A stretch of 64,000 nucleotides of DNA from Aphelocoma coerulescens (Eukaryota > Chordata > Aves > Passeriformes > Corvidae): the NCBI RefSeq assembly GCF_041296385.1, contig NW_027184085.1:56821109-56885108 (forward strand), written 5' to 3'. Under the pieces are notes generated by a model that ran no database searches, was not told the origin of the DNA, and saw nothing but the letters and a program-made list of their open reading frames with translations. The position numbers and the translations under genes were made by a program. Positions 1 through 12,420 of this stretch are shown here, piece after piece. Positions within the stretch are counted from its first letter, which is position 1. Every line of letters starts with the position of its first letter.

Positions 1-145
1 ACTCAAAGCAAGAGGTCACTCACATGTTTATAATTAAGTACAAGCAAAAGTGGGAGCATGTACTCATATATGTGTATGGTTATATGTATATGCTATTAAA
101 TTACTGAGGGCTGCACAGATTGTGGAAGAATATGACTTATCACCT

Positions 146-857
146 TAAGTGCTAGAATCACAGAATTGTGGAATCATAGAATACCTCAAGTTGGAAGGAG
201 ACCACAAGGATCATCTAGTACAACTCCCTGGCCCTCTCAGGACTACCTAAAATTAACCATATGACTAAGGGCATCATCCAGGCACTCCTTGAACTTTGAC
301 AGGCTTGTTGCCATGACCACTTCCATCGGAGCCTGTTCCAGTGGCCAACCATCTTCTCAGTGAAGAACCATTTCCTAATGTCTAATCTGAGCTTCCCTTG
401 AAAGAGTTTTATTCTAAGTCTTCCTGTTTTTTTCTAGTCAGCAGAAAGAGGAGATCAGCATCTCCACCTCTGCTGCTCCCCCTGAAGCAAGATGTAGCCA
501 CTAATGGGATTTTTCAGCCTTCTCTCCCCCAAGCTGAACAAGCCAAGTGACTTCAGCTGCTTCTTTTAAGACTTGCCCCTGAGGCCTTCTACCATCTTGC
601 CTGTACTCCTCTGGATACACTACAATAGTTTGATGTCCTTATATTGTGGCACCCAGACCTGCCCCCAGCACTCGAGGTGAGGCTGCCCCAGTGCAGAGCA
701 GAGCAGGACAATCCCCTCCCTTGCCCGGCTGGTGATGCTGTGCCTGATGCACCCCAGGACACGGGTGGCTCTCCTGGCTGCCAGGGCTCTGCTGATTGCC
801 ATTCCACCCAAAACCCCAGATCTCTTTCTGCAGGGCTGGTCTTCAGATAGTCTCTAT
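146..857 (-). mobile_element. CR1 LINE, 5'-truncated, antisense
   Basis: This is the 3' part of a CR1 non-LTR retrotransposon lying on the minus strand. The left edge carries the reverse complement of the CR1 3' end (cacagaattgtggaatcata, then a ttggaaggagacc block). To the right come segments I recognise as antisense CR1 ORF2 C-terminus: a 'tgttccagtggccaacc' block, 'agtgaagaaccatttcctaatg', and a 'gcacccagacctgcccccagcactcgaggtgaggctgcc' type block near 649-685. The copy ends near 857, so it is strongly 5'-truncated, as is usual for CR1. Overlapping open frames at 589-864 and 644-850 are shadows of the decayed ORF2 and not genes. I see no clear target-site duplication. The edges are approximate to about 10 bases. 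Confidence 0.9.
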
Positions 858-3800
858 TCAGCATATTTTTCAGAAGTCAAACACTTGAAGTAACTAATCC
901 TTTTTGACGAGGCTTTCATTATACCTGACATAGTCATTCTTCACAAATAAATGAACTGCAAAATGTAGCCCTTTATCTTACTCAAATTTGTTGTGATACA
1001 GGCCTGATTTTTTTTGTTTGCCTTATTTATAATGATCAGATGAATAGTAGGGTGGACTATATTAAATCAATAGATTATTTGGGCATTGTTCAACTTCAGT
1101 TTGTTTGTGATCTATGATTAATTACCTGAGTGTTTAAGTGTGGTTTCTGTATTCTGATTGGATGCCTGAAACTTCTGAGAACCAGAAAAGAAGGAGTCAG
1201 AAACAATAATTAGAACACAGTCAAAGTGAGCACACTTTTTAATACATGAATGACTTGGTATAATATGAAAATGGATGTTAATATGAATAAAATCTCTTGA
1301 TGATTAGTACAATTAAAAAACTGCTTGTGTAAAATACCAAAATCAGTATTTCTTCTATTTTCAACCCTCTGTAGTTAATTCTGTATATCCATCAACAAAA
1401 GAGAAATGAGAAAACTAATTTTTGTAGATATAGCACGGAAGAAAAAGCATAGGTGCTTAAGCTGTTAGTGCAATTGACAGAGGATTTCACTGACCTAATC
1501 CAGACATTACCATTATAGCAACAATTTAGTTAGTCACTATGAAAAAGTAGTTTTAATGAGAATGGTCTATATGATACACAGCATCCTTTTTGTACACATG
1601 TGAAAAGGCATAGAAAAAAAAAATGTCAGTAAAATTAATAACAATTAACTGCCCTTAAAATATAATACAATTTTAAAAGATTTTGAATAATGCCTAGGAT
1701 GAGTAGGGTAGATAGAGGCAGCAGCAGGAGTGTAGCTGGCTTCTGTGCATGAAGACAGTTGAAATGTGAGCACTTCCAGTTTTTCTTCAGACAATTACAG
1801 GAAAAAAAGGAGCCCGAGAAGGTAAAATAAATCCTTCATATGGAAAAGAAAAAAAAAACATGAGATGAGAGACCTGTGACCAAGAGGACGCAGGTCTGGA
1901 CCCAGTTTTCTCTGGAATTATGTTGCAGACCCTCCTCTCGAGTTTGATGGCATCTCATGAGTTCCTGGGGAAACAGCCTACCCTGTGCAGCTGGTTTGGA
2001 AAATAAACCAGCACTTGCACACACCTCTGCACCTTTTGTGGTCTGGCTTTGACTCAGGGAGATGCCGCTAAGTTAGGTCTTAAACTAGTGTCTCTTCACC
2101 TTGTTCCTACCTCTGGGAGGAGAAAGGGAAGCTTTAGTTACCACTGCTTTTACCCTCAAGGTCGAATAGGTTTAATTCCCTCCCATTCTCTGAAATCCTC
2201 AGAATTTCAGAAAGAGTTTTTATGGCCAAAGGAGGGTAGGGTGTGCCTGGTGGGGCAGCAGGGTGGCTGGGGGAGATTTTGGCACCACCACAAGTGCCCC
2301 TTGCTCCCTGAAGTCATAGCCCTGGTGTCCTGGCTCAGGTGTTTTTAATGGAGTCGTGGGGAGAATGTTTTGACTTTGCACTTTTCTTCCCCCTTCCCCA
2401 CAGTCCAGTTAAGCGTTGATATACTTGTTTAGGGTTTTTTTCCCTCAACACTTGAATAAGTTATTAGAAATTTGGGGTAATGGGCATTAAAGTAAATTAA
2501 ATAAAACTTTTCCAAGCTGAAAATATTTTGCCAAGTAGGGGAGGGGAAAATAAGTCATGACAAAATCCTCGCACTGGCCATGTCACAGTGCCTAGTAACA
2601 GCAGAGAAGGGGAAGCAGAGGCTCTTCAGTGAGGTCTTAGTGCCTGTTCAAGGGATTGGTAGGCACCACCTTCAGCTGTGGAGAATGAAGCTCTGATTCA
2701 TATAAGGATTTTGTAATATCTTCTTCTCCTAATAAAAAGGGAGGGGGCTGCAAGCACCAATCTGGTCAAGCTTTTCAATTATGATTTTTAAAATGTACAC
2801 AGAGCTAGAAAGCAATGAATATGACAGCAAAAGCATAGCTTTTTTATATTGCATTAACTATTTCCACAAATACTAATTTACTCTAATAATTCTGTTGTGT
2901 TATGATGACAAGTCCCTCAAGCTTGCATGTGCGAAACCACATTGTGTCGTGGCACTCCTGTTTCAAATGGAGAGGACTCAGTCCTCATCCACATGCCAGG
3001 CAGATGTGAAATAAAGGGGTTTTCTGTGAGGTCTGCAGGTGAAATTTAAAAGTGGAAAAACCCTCTGCCCTTCCAATGAAAATATTCCAGGACAGACATA
3101 TTCATCTTCTTTCAGAATTGTAAGACAGATATTCCAGTCATTGGGAAAGCTTACATAAAAGAGAGATGGGAAAACATGAAGTATTTGGTGTCTTAAAGGT
3201 CACAGACTTAGTCTTTCACTGAAAAAGACAGCAGAATGCAGTGGTAACCATATTGCTTTTTTTTTTTTTAATATTCTGGACTTGATACAATCAGAAAAAA
3301 TCATATTGGGGTTGGCTAAGCAGGTATGCCAAGAAACACTTGTTCATGGAAACAAAACTTTAGAATCTTGCAGTCTTAGGTCTCATGTGATCTTTTTTAC
3401 AATTATATTTAGTAAAATACACCATCTAACTCTTTTCAATTCAAATGGTGTGCCAGGAAAAAGACAAAAGTATTCAACATAGGTTTTTCTCATACTGATA
3501 AAAGCAAGAAGCAACTGCACTAGGAAATGAGTTGCACTACTGCAAAAACAACTTCTAGAAACATAGAACTGGGACTGTATCTCCTGTCAAATGCACAGAC
3601 ACTTAGATTAACTCTGATTGCAATTGAGAGCAGAATTTGAAGTTGTCAATTTACTGCTGAAGTGCTGCCTATTCCTTAAACATTTGCTTTGTCTAAATGT
3701 AGCTTATGCAAATTTAAGAACAGAATCAGGGGTTCAGGATATGCAAATATTCCTTTAGCTAGTGGAAAATTAAACATCTTTTGCTAGAAGTTAGTGCATG

Positions 3801-6800
3801 TTATATTAAAAAATATAACCATCTCAGGAGAGAACACCTAACATATATTGAATGATAATGACTGAGAAAAAAAAAATTGTTCCTCTTTATCTCAACACTT
3901 AGCTTAAAGTAGTTGTAAAACCCCAAGCTTTAACATGGGCTGACATAATTTTGAAGCCAGCTTGTCACTATGCTACAGAAATCATTGGTGCCCTAGATGG
4001 TTTACTGGTTTGGAATTAATTGTTTAGAAGGCATTGATAGGAATTTGAGGCAAGTGGGTAGTATTTTAATGAAAGCTTATCCAGCCATTGAGCTTGAGAG
4101 GAAGCTGCCTTTCTCCTTGAAACCAAACCAAAACACCAATTTGCAGTCATTACGACTGTAAAACAAATCTTTGCTATTTAATTCTTTTCTGGGCAACAAA
4201 TTAAAATGCATTTCATATTTGGGGGTTTGGGGTTTTTTTCATAATTAATTGTTTCTTTGTTTTCTAGGACTGTTCTTGTCAGACTTATAGTAGAGAAAAC
4301 TCATTTCTTAATCTGGAAACCTCTTTCATGTTTGGCTCATGAACAATAAAGGTATGTGAAAGCATCTTGAACTTTGTTTTGAAGCTCTAGCATCTCCTGA
4401 AAAGCTTCTGCCATGAAAATATGTATCATATCATATAATGAAAATGTTCTCATCCCGGCAGGATGTCAACTTCAAGTATAGGGTAAACAATTAACTTTAA
4501 TTTACATTCTGTCATTTACATTTTGCTGTGACTTTATAATGCATCATATACTTTATTTCACATCTTTACTAAATTCACAAACCATGAATTTAAACATCCC
4601 ACATTTTTGACGTTATTCCACATAAGTGTCAGTTTTTTGAAAGAAACTAAGAACTATATAAGATTTAGATCAAATTGAAATTAAATTAGTCTGAAATCTA
4701 AAAGTTAAGCTAAGTCATTTACAGCAGCTTCATAAAAGGCTGAGATATGAAATGCAAATTCTCTCTGGCATTAAATAAAATATGTTTGAACCATGTCATA
4801 TATTATAAAGGTCTCTGTTGGTAGATTTTTGAAAGACTGTCACTTTATTGGAGCAGAGATATTAATAGCAGATCAATATGTAGTGCTGGATTCTAATTTT
4901 AAATTGTTGGATAAATGCAAATGGTAATTAAATAGGGAATTTTGTGATTATACCCTTTGCCAGAAATGGAGTAATTTTAACCATGCAGCATAAAGTAATA
5001 TTTTTTAATCTTTAATTATATTCTAAGATTTTAATAGTTAGATGACAGACTATCCACGGAAGAATTACTGTCAGATGTTTTCATTTTAAACTCTGGAAAA
5101 CAATGCTCCATTGAATACACATGAAGCATTTATTTCTCTTGAATAAGATTTTCCCATTTTCAACTTGTTTTCTTTTTGTAGTCATCTTACAAAACAGTAC
5201 TACAGCTGCTGCGCTGATTTTGCTGTTCATCTTTTCATAAAAATTTTTTATCTGCTCTGAGTATTTCCATTTTGCCAAGTCTCTGATTTTTTTTCTCAAC
5301 ACAGAAGAAATGCTTATCACTAAATGACTTTTGTTCAGCACAGAAATGTGAGGATTCATGTAGTAAAAATCACTTGCTAGGTACAGTGTGACACACAGTC
5401 TTGTGATGTTGTGACTAAGTTCTTCTTGACGATGCTGGTTTTGTGACCTGAGTTCCCATAGTAAATATTTTAAGAGGACCTAATAGGAATACTGGAGAGC
5501 CAATAGCGGGAGACAATACATCCTGTTCTGATATGTGCCACTTCAAAATCTCAGGCTAATAATTAAATCCTTTTATGTTCTAGTCTGATTTTCTTCAAAA
5601 AGGGAATATATGCTAGTGTGAGAATGACCGTATTTTATCTTCACCCCTAGTTTTCCAGGTGCCCATGGATTGGCAGTACCAGGCTGCAATCAGCATTGTA
5701 GTACACCTGAGCTAACAGCCTGTGCCAAGACACTTAGCAGCAGATATGGTGCAGAGGTAATTTAGGATTCTTGCATCAGTGTCTGAGCTTTGAACAGATG
5801 GTTTTTCCTCTCCTAGGTGTGTCTGCTTTCACTGATGTGAGCTTGAACATTCTTCAATGACATTCTGTTAAATGCCATATATTATTGCACCTCTGCCCAG
5901 GTCTCCTAAAACAAAGATTGAGGCAGTTAGCTTAACTGAGGCAACAAACTATTCACAAAACTAGTTTGCAGCTCTACACCTGTGTTATCTGAGGCACCTC
6001 ATTTGGAGTATGATAATGAACATTTGATTTGATTATTCCCAAACCAGTCACAGAAACTGGCTTCAGATATCCTGCCTGCAATACCTTGAAGTATCTTCAA
6101 AAATTTTACTGAGATAGCTGGTTTCTACAGTATTTCTTGTAGAACATTTTTCACTTCAAATGGTGTCTTGATTCTGACCTCACTTGTCTGTGTAAACCAG
6201 GAATAATTTTACTGAAGTCAGCAGAGAAACACTGCTGTGGCAAGGTCAGAAACTGACCTTTCTTGGGAGTCATTCCAAGTCTAGTACCAAAAGCTATTAG
6301 GTATGTCATATCCAGAACTTGGCACAAAGTTGTAAGTATAGGGTCAAAAATAGATATTTTTGTCATTATCTGACATATACATTGCTCCTTCTAAAAGAAA
6401 ATGTTGATCTAATTGGCTCCAAAATACCGTTCAGCAACAGCTGCCAAGTTCCTTTAATGGAGAATGGGGAAGAATTTTATCTTCTGTCATTTTCTTCTTA
6501 TTATAAGGATATACAAGATTGATCAGAGAAAGCATAGCCACCTTTTTAAACCTCTTTTTCTTCCACTCTAGGGCACCTGATTTGACACATACAATACATC
6601 CTAGCAAAAGATTTTCTTTATTCTAAGAAGTGAATAAGAAAATTTGTGTTATATATGTTAATCCACTACTCATTTTTCCATTTTCCCCAAAATTTTCTTG
6701 GATGTCTAATGGATATTAGTGATCATATAGAAAAATCTCCCCAATATGCAAAAGCAAACCTTCCGTTTCTGCTGGTATCATCTGGAGATAAAATGGAGAG

Positions 6801-7166
6801 ATGTCTAATGTCTGGGAAAGTTCAGCATACTCAGAGCCTCAGCAGCACTCATATAGCACAACATCCATACAGAAAAGGGGTACCTAGTTCATTAAAGCAT
6901 CATTAAGGGATAAGTGGGGTGCATCATCCCATTCCCATTGCAGCCATTGCCTCTGGCCAGGAGATTTTGCTGTCCAAGTGGAGCAGAACAACATGGTTAG
7001 AGGGGCTGTCTGCCTGTTCTTTGGAAATTGGGCCACTGACAGGCCAAAACCTCCAAGACCTAGGAGACCAGGAAGAGAAAGCAAAGGACCTTTTCTAGTC
7101 AACTGGTGAACACAGACACTCACACCAAAGGAATTCTAGCTTTTCCAATGTATTGGATCATCCAGT
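858..7166. other. Unique AT-rich DNA, no gene recognised
   Basis: I see no exon, RNA gene or recognisable transposon in this 6.3 kb. Short open frames (for example 2049-2348 plus and 5081-5359 minus) have no recognisable domain and no supporting splice or promoter context. A stretch near 1858-2350 and another near 6905-7160 are visibly richer in G and C than their surroundings. They may be old transposon fragments but I cannot assign them. The rest is AT-rich with short A and T runs. Confidence 0.7.
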
Positions 7167-8161
7167 TGGTGTTTAGTCACTAGTGGTGTCCCACAGGGAC
7201 ACAGTCCTGTTTATTGGGCACAATGCTGTTTAATATTGTTATTGATGACCTGGATGAGAGGATTGAGTCTACCATTAGCAAATTTGCAGATGACACCAAT
7301 CTGGGTGGGAGTGTCAATCTGCTGGAGGATGGGAGGGCTCTGCAGAGGGACCTGGACAGTCTGGATCAATGGGCTGAGTCCTGCTATGCAAGGTTCAACA
7401 GAGCTAAATGCCAGGTCTTACCCTTCAATCACAACAACCCAAAGCAGCACCCCAGGCTGGGGGCAGGGTGGCTGGAATTCAGCCAAGTGGAAAAGGACCT
7501 GCGGGTGCTGGTCAGCAGCAGCTGACCATGAGCCAGCTGTGCCTAGATGGCCCAGAAGGCCAAGGGCATCCTGGCCTGTATCAGCAACAGTGTGCTCAGC
7601 AGGACCAGGGCAGTGACTGTCCCCCTGTACTTGGACTGGTGAAACCATGCCTTGAGTCCTGTGTCCAGTTTTGGGCGTCTCAATTCAGGAAGGACATTGA
7701 GGTGCTGGAGCCTTTCCAGAGAAGGGCAACAAAGCTGGTGAAGGGTCTGGAGTACATGACCTGAAAGGAGAAGCTGAGGGAACTGGGGCTGTTCAGCGTG
7801 GAGAAAAGGAGGCTCAGGGAAAACCTTACTGCTCTGTACAACTGCCTGACAGGAGGGTGTAGCCAGGTGGGGTTGGTCTCTTCTCCCAGGCAACCAGAGA
7901 CAGCATGAGAGGACATAGCCTCAAGCTGCGCCAGAGGAGGTTTAGCTTGGACATTAGGAGCAATTACTTAATGAAAAGGGTCCTTAAGCACTGGAGTGGT
8001 CTACCCAGGGTGGCTCACTGTCCCTGGAGGTGTTTAAGACTGGACGTGGCACTCAGTGCCATGGCCTAGTTGTCAAGGTTGTGATTGCTCATAGGCTGGA
8101 CTTGATGATCTCAGAGGTCTTTTCTGAAGTAATTGACTCTGTGGTTCTGTGATTCTGTGAT
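7167..8161 (+). mobile_element. CR1 LINE, 5'-truncated, sense
   Basis: This is a plus-strand CR1 copy of about 1 kb. It begins inside the reverse transcriptase domain (a broken SGVPQG motif at about 7182) and runs through the ORF2 C-terminus to the 3' terminus at 8161, with tandem ATTCTGTG-like octamers at 8144-8161. Blocks typical of the family are visible. They include the tggagcctttccagagaagg segment near 7708 (ORF2 'VQRRATK' region), the agaaaaggaggctcaggga segment near 7802 and the 'tggactt gatgatctcagaggtct' block just before the end. Frameshifts and stops separate the pieces, so the element is dead. An ERVL-like LTR fragment starts directly at its 3' end. Confidence 0.93.
7214..7525 (+). 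pseudogene. CR1 ORF2 reverse transcriptase fragment (dead)
   Basis: This open stretch of 103 codons encodes the end of a CR1 reverse transcriptase. At residues 5-12 it reads LFNIVIDDLDE, then KFADDTNLGG around residues 23-32. That contains the FADD catalytic box, with both aspartates kept, that binds the metal ions in LINE polymerases. It continues with DLDSLDQWAE and a KCQVLPF segment typical of the family's thumb region. The methionine is not a real start. The RT palm and fingers upstream are missing, and the frame just before (SGVPQG followed by a shifted LFN) is broken by an indel. The frame ends at a stop at 7523-7525, after which CR1-like coding continues in another frame. It is a relic with no expected function. 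Confidence 0.9.
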
Positions 8162-8945
8162 TTGCATGGCAGAGTTTTGGTAGCAGCAGGGTTACAGGGG
8201 TGGCTTTTGTTTGAAGCTACTGGAAGCTCCCCCCTTGTCCAACAGAGCCAGCGCCAGCTGGCTCCGAAACACATTCATCACTGGGCTAGGCTGAGCCCAT
8301 CAGTGATGGTGGCAGCATCCATTGGATAGCAGGTTTAAGAATGAAATAAAATTGTTGCACAGAAGCAACAGGACAGAGGAGAGAGTAATGAATTTATATA
8401 AGAGAAAGACCTCTGCAGATACGAAGGTCGGTGGAGAAGCTGGGGGAGCAGCTGCTCTCGGTGCCAGAGCAGAGACTCCTTTGCAGTCCATGGTGACAAA
8501 AATGGTGGGGCAACTGTGTCCATGGACATCCACAGTAGAGCAGAGGTCCACCTGCAGCCCCTGAAGGGCTCCATGCTGGAGCTGGTCAATGTCCAGAGGA
8601 GGCCGTGATCCCATGGGAAGCACACACTGGAGCAGGCTGCTGGCAGGAACTGTGGATCTGTGGAGGGTAGAGTCCACACTGGACAGGTCTCCTGCCAGGA
8701 CTTGTGAACCTGTGGGGGTTCCACATGGTAATAGCCTGTTCCTGAAGGACTGCACCCCATGGAAGGGACCCATGCTGGAGCAGTTTCTAAATAACCGTAA
8801 CTGATGGAAAGGACTCATGCTGCAGAAGTTCAGGGTGGACTGTCTCCCATGCGAGGGACAACATGCTATAGCATGGGGAGAGGGAGGAGTCTTCCCCCTG
8901 CAGAGGAAGCAGCAGCAGAGGCAACATGGGATGAAGTGACTGTAA
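8162..8945 (+). mobile_element. Avian ERVL-like LTR fragment (sense)
   Basis: I recognise this as a fragment of a long terminal repeat common in bird genomes, of the ERVL type. It shows a characteristic series of degenerate repeated phrases: 'catgctggagc' variants at 8572, 8771 and 8817, 'cctgaaggactgcacccc' at 8741-8758, 'ccatgggaag', 'actgtctcccatgcgaggga' near 8839, and a run of purine-rich coding-like sequence 'gcagaggaagcagcagcag' near 8900. A 'caggtttaagaatg' segment at 8330 sits where related LTRs carry a TATA-like box. The distal end with the polyadenylation signal is missing, so the fragment is 3'-truncated near 8945. Its 5' side is cut by or adjoins the CR1 at 8161. The 235-codon minus-strand frame at 8300-9007 is antisense to this repeat and not a gene. 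Confidence 0.72.
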
Positions 8946-11900
8946 TGCAGGACTTGGGTTACACATGCACAAAGCCCTGAACTGAGCAGCTTTACTGAGT
9001 GACCCAAACCAAGTTACTTTTTGAGCAACAGGTCCCCAGCTGTACAATATGGAAAATGGCACTTCCATCTTGCTCATGCCAGTGATGGGAATAGCTATAA
9101 CAGGGTCCAGAGCACTCACATCCCATGGCAACAGAGATTGCAACAGCATAATGGGGATACATCCTCACAATGTAAATGACATGCAAAGCATGGAGAACTC
9201 TCTTTCATAGCTTCATCTGCTGTTTTTCATTTTACAACAACAGGTGCAAGTTTTACTACGATGCTTTGACTTACGTATATGCATATATTTTGTAAAAAAA
9301 ATGGACTTTTATAGTATTAAAAATGAATACCAATCCTGATAATCAGGAACAAAAAAAATACAGTTTGGAGCTTTGCACACAAATAAACATTTGCAGATAA
9401 ATTTCCATCAGCTCTCATATGTGTATGATCTGAGTTCACTGTACGGAAGCTATTGCCTTGTTAGTCTTGACAACATGCTGCTGAAAGAAACACAGTAGTT
9501 GTAGGGAGGTTCATTCTTTTCCATCAGAAATGTATACTTAATTAAATGGAACTGCTTGTGCTTTCATTTTACCTCAAGCCTCCATTTAGCAGGCAAGAAC
9601 AAAAAATGGGATCTTGTACCATGACAGTTCTTTGTGCAACAAGCTGAAAAAAAACAAAAAAGCTTTTTAGTTCAACCTAATCACAGTTCGGGTGTTCACA
9701 GGCACTATTTGACAAGAAATGCAGTTGAAAGCATGTAGTTCTTCTTCACAAAAAGGGGGAATTTGATATAAATGATTGCAGACCTTATAGTCAACCCAAG
9801 GTCCTATTCTAAGTGATGATTTTACAGACAGTATAACTTCTCTTAGTACAAAATATGCTCTTGCATTCTGGTGAGATCTCAAGTCCTTACATATAATGTT
9901 TATTTCCTGCCGTGGTTTCAATTTATTTTTTTTGGTAGTGTTAGCAGAATTCCAACTGTGATTTTCTTTGTCTGTGGCAAATGTTCAACAATTTACAGGA
10001 GAAATTTTAGGTCATGGGTTTTTTACACTTTAAATATATAAAGATTAAAGAATGAATGTGCAATCAGCACATAGAGAATCCAGCTTTTACAAAAATGAAA
10101 TAGATGGTTCAGCTTCTTAAATCCCATATTCATAGCATCTGCATTCACTGTTACCACTCTTTTGTGTCTCCTTCAACTAAATAGGTTCTTTAGAGAGATA
10201 GTTTGCTAAACTGTAAAATACAGTGATAAAACTTTGTTTTTCTTTCTGGCATGATATGGAAAATGTCCAAGCACTTGTATCTAATAAAAAATGAACACTT
10301 TCTATTACGGTTTAATTTTTCTCCTTACTGTTCCCAAAGGCATAAATTCTTGTCTTTTTTTTTTTGGTTTAAAGAGGAAGTACATCTAACTTTTATTACA
10401 GAGAGTGGAGGTATTAGAAAAGAATCTCTTCTGAATGGTGTCTTCATGGTTCTGTGCACAAGTGTGGATTTATGGGATCCTGAGCACAAGTCAAGGAATG
10501 GGTGTTTCCAAATCTCTTTACTTGTCTGCACTTAACACTTCATTATGCTGAAAATCTCCCTTGGCCAAACTATTTCTTACCCAGCAGTGTTTCAGAGAGG
10601 AATGTGCACAGAAGTGCAGACACTGGTTCTTAAGAGGCCTGCTAAATTCACCAAGTCCATTAGGGAACTCCCCTGGGACAGAGAAGAAGATTTGATTTTG
10701 TTTTTTCAATTGCAGTTTTAAGACTTGTCTGTGACTATATTGGTATAGAGACTGTATTTGGCAATGGGGAAATTTTAAATCTCATAAGTAATTCTTCCCT
10801 AAGAAATTTCTTTTCGAATCTTAGTTTTTTGACCAGGGCTTAGATCCTTATCTCAGCAGATCCCTCTAAATGAAATGATGGAAACTTTTCAAACCCATGA
10901 ACCACTTTCCTTCCTGTATCTGTATCCTCCAACACGCAGGAGGCATTGTCATTGAACATACTTGCTAGTAATGTGCTGAATACTATCCAATACACATAGG
11001 TAGTAAAATAAAACTGTAAAAAAATTATTTGGGTTTGATATTTTAGGTGCATAACAACTTCTGTGCATGTCCTGTAGTTAACTTTATAATAGCAAAAGAA
11101 GTCCTATAAAGCTGTATTTTGGAAAGAAGTATGTTGTGGCATCAGATATCATAATTGATCAATCCATTTAAAAGACACCACCCTGTTAGATTATCTGAGA
11201 TTTTAATATCCATATAGAAATAAAATTAAATGAAGAATCAATTTTCTTATAAATGAATGCTATACACTTAATGAAATGTAGACATATAAAAGAAAAAATT
11301 ATACCTTGTTAACTTCCATGTAGGTATTGTAGGAGATCAGCAGTTACTGCAGGATGTAACCCACTGACTTTTAAATATCTTTTTAAGACAAGATATTCTT
11401 GAAATAATGAATTTTTGCCATTTTGGCATGATCCCACAGACCACTTGATTTGAAGAAAGGAAAGCAGCAGATAAATAAAAATAAATTTGGAGCTGGTGAC
11501 ACATTTTCTAATGAAATGCCTGGAGTTCAAGTAGTAAATATTAAGTTTTTTCACTATGTTCTTATGCTTGTGGTTATTAGAATTATAACTCATGTTCAAA
11601 AATAAGAAGAAAAATAAGGGGAGTAGGATCACCAAATAATTACAAAGCAGGCCCTCCTATCTAGGACACACACATGCACTGCAATGCTATCTTGTCAGGG
11701 AACCAATTGCATCCAGGAACCTTTTGGAAGAAAGATGTAGGAACATCTTTGCTCCTATTTGAGGAATGATACAAGGGGCTATTTTTGAATGATTAATTAA
11801 AGGGAATCAATCTTCATTGCATTGCCACTGACATGAAAAGCACTGTAGCTGTGCAATAATCACATGCAATTATTCAACTATCCCTTTGGCAAGGACAACG

Positions 11901-12149
11901 TAATTAGTCCTGGTAGTGTCAAGAGATTTTCTTTATATCCAACAAATTGGCAGTTTTAATCAAGTGTTGCTGAAAATTTATCATAACATAGAGAAAACAA
12001 TAGGTGAAGGTACAAGGCCCCAAGCTGTGTGAATCCTATCTACGACAGTACAAATTTACAATACTAACGTGATGAATGCTACCAATCCTCAAATAAGCTG
12101 ATTATAATTGTGTATCAGTATTACACACCATAGTTCTTGTTTGTTTAAA
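8946..12149. other. Unique AT-rich DNA, no gene recognised
   Basis: No coding region, RNA gene or assignable repeat was found. The first 250 bases (8946-9190) remain GC-richer than the rest and could be further repeat-derived sequence. The stretch 11780-12000 is even in composition with several ATTA-type cores (attaattaa, gcaattatt, gtaattag). This makes it enhancer-like in appearance, but that is only a suggestion. Confidence 0.65.
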
Positions 12150-12420
12150 ATTAAGGGCACGGCCCTTCTTGTGCCTCGTCACTTAGCCTGCTTCAAGCCT
12201 TCACACCTGTTATTGTGGTCACCTATTATCACAGCTATCATGGGTGAATCCGAGCTGTCAGAAGATGTCACATAGGTCCGAGCCCCAAGCCTGCTGAAAA
12301 CACAGCTAAAACCAGGATCATTCAGCGTTGTTCAGTGCCTGAGCTCTGAACTCCCGTAAGCTGAACTTCCCACATTCAGAAGCAACAGAGAGCTAGAAAC
12401 TCTGGTAGTGTGTGGCGAAA
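12150..12420. other. CpG-richer block of unknown origin
   Basis: This stretch contains at least seven CpG dinucleotides within 270 bases, in a window where they are otherwise rare. It opens with a perfect short hairpin (aagggc, loop acg, gccctt at 12153-12167). No open frame of note crosses it. It is far too short and too poor in CpG for a classic CpG island. It could be a conserved regulatory element or a younger transposon fragment that has not yet lost its CpGs. I cannot decide from sequence alone. Confidence 0.35.

Noticed and set aside
8300..9007. Minus-strand open frame of 235 codons, the longest in the window
   Set aside because: It is antisense to the ERVL-like LTR and its flank, with a composition-driven Cys/Leu/Ser/Pro-rich sequence and no known domain.
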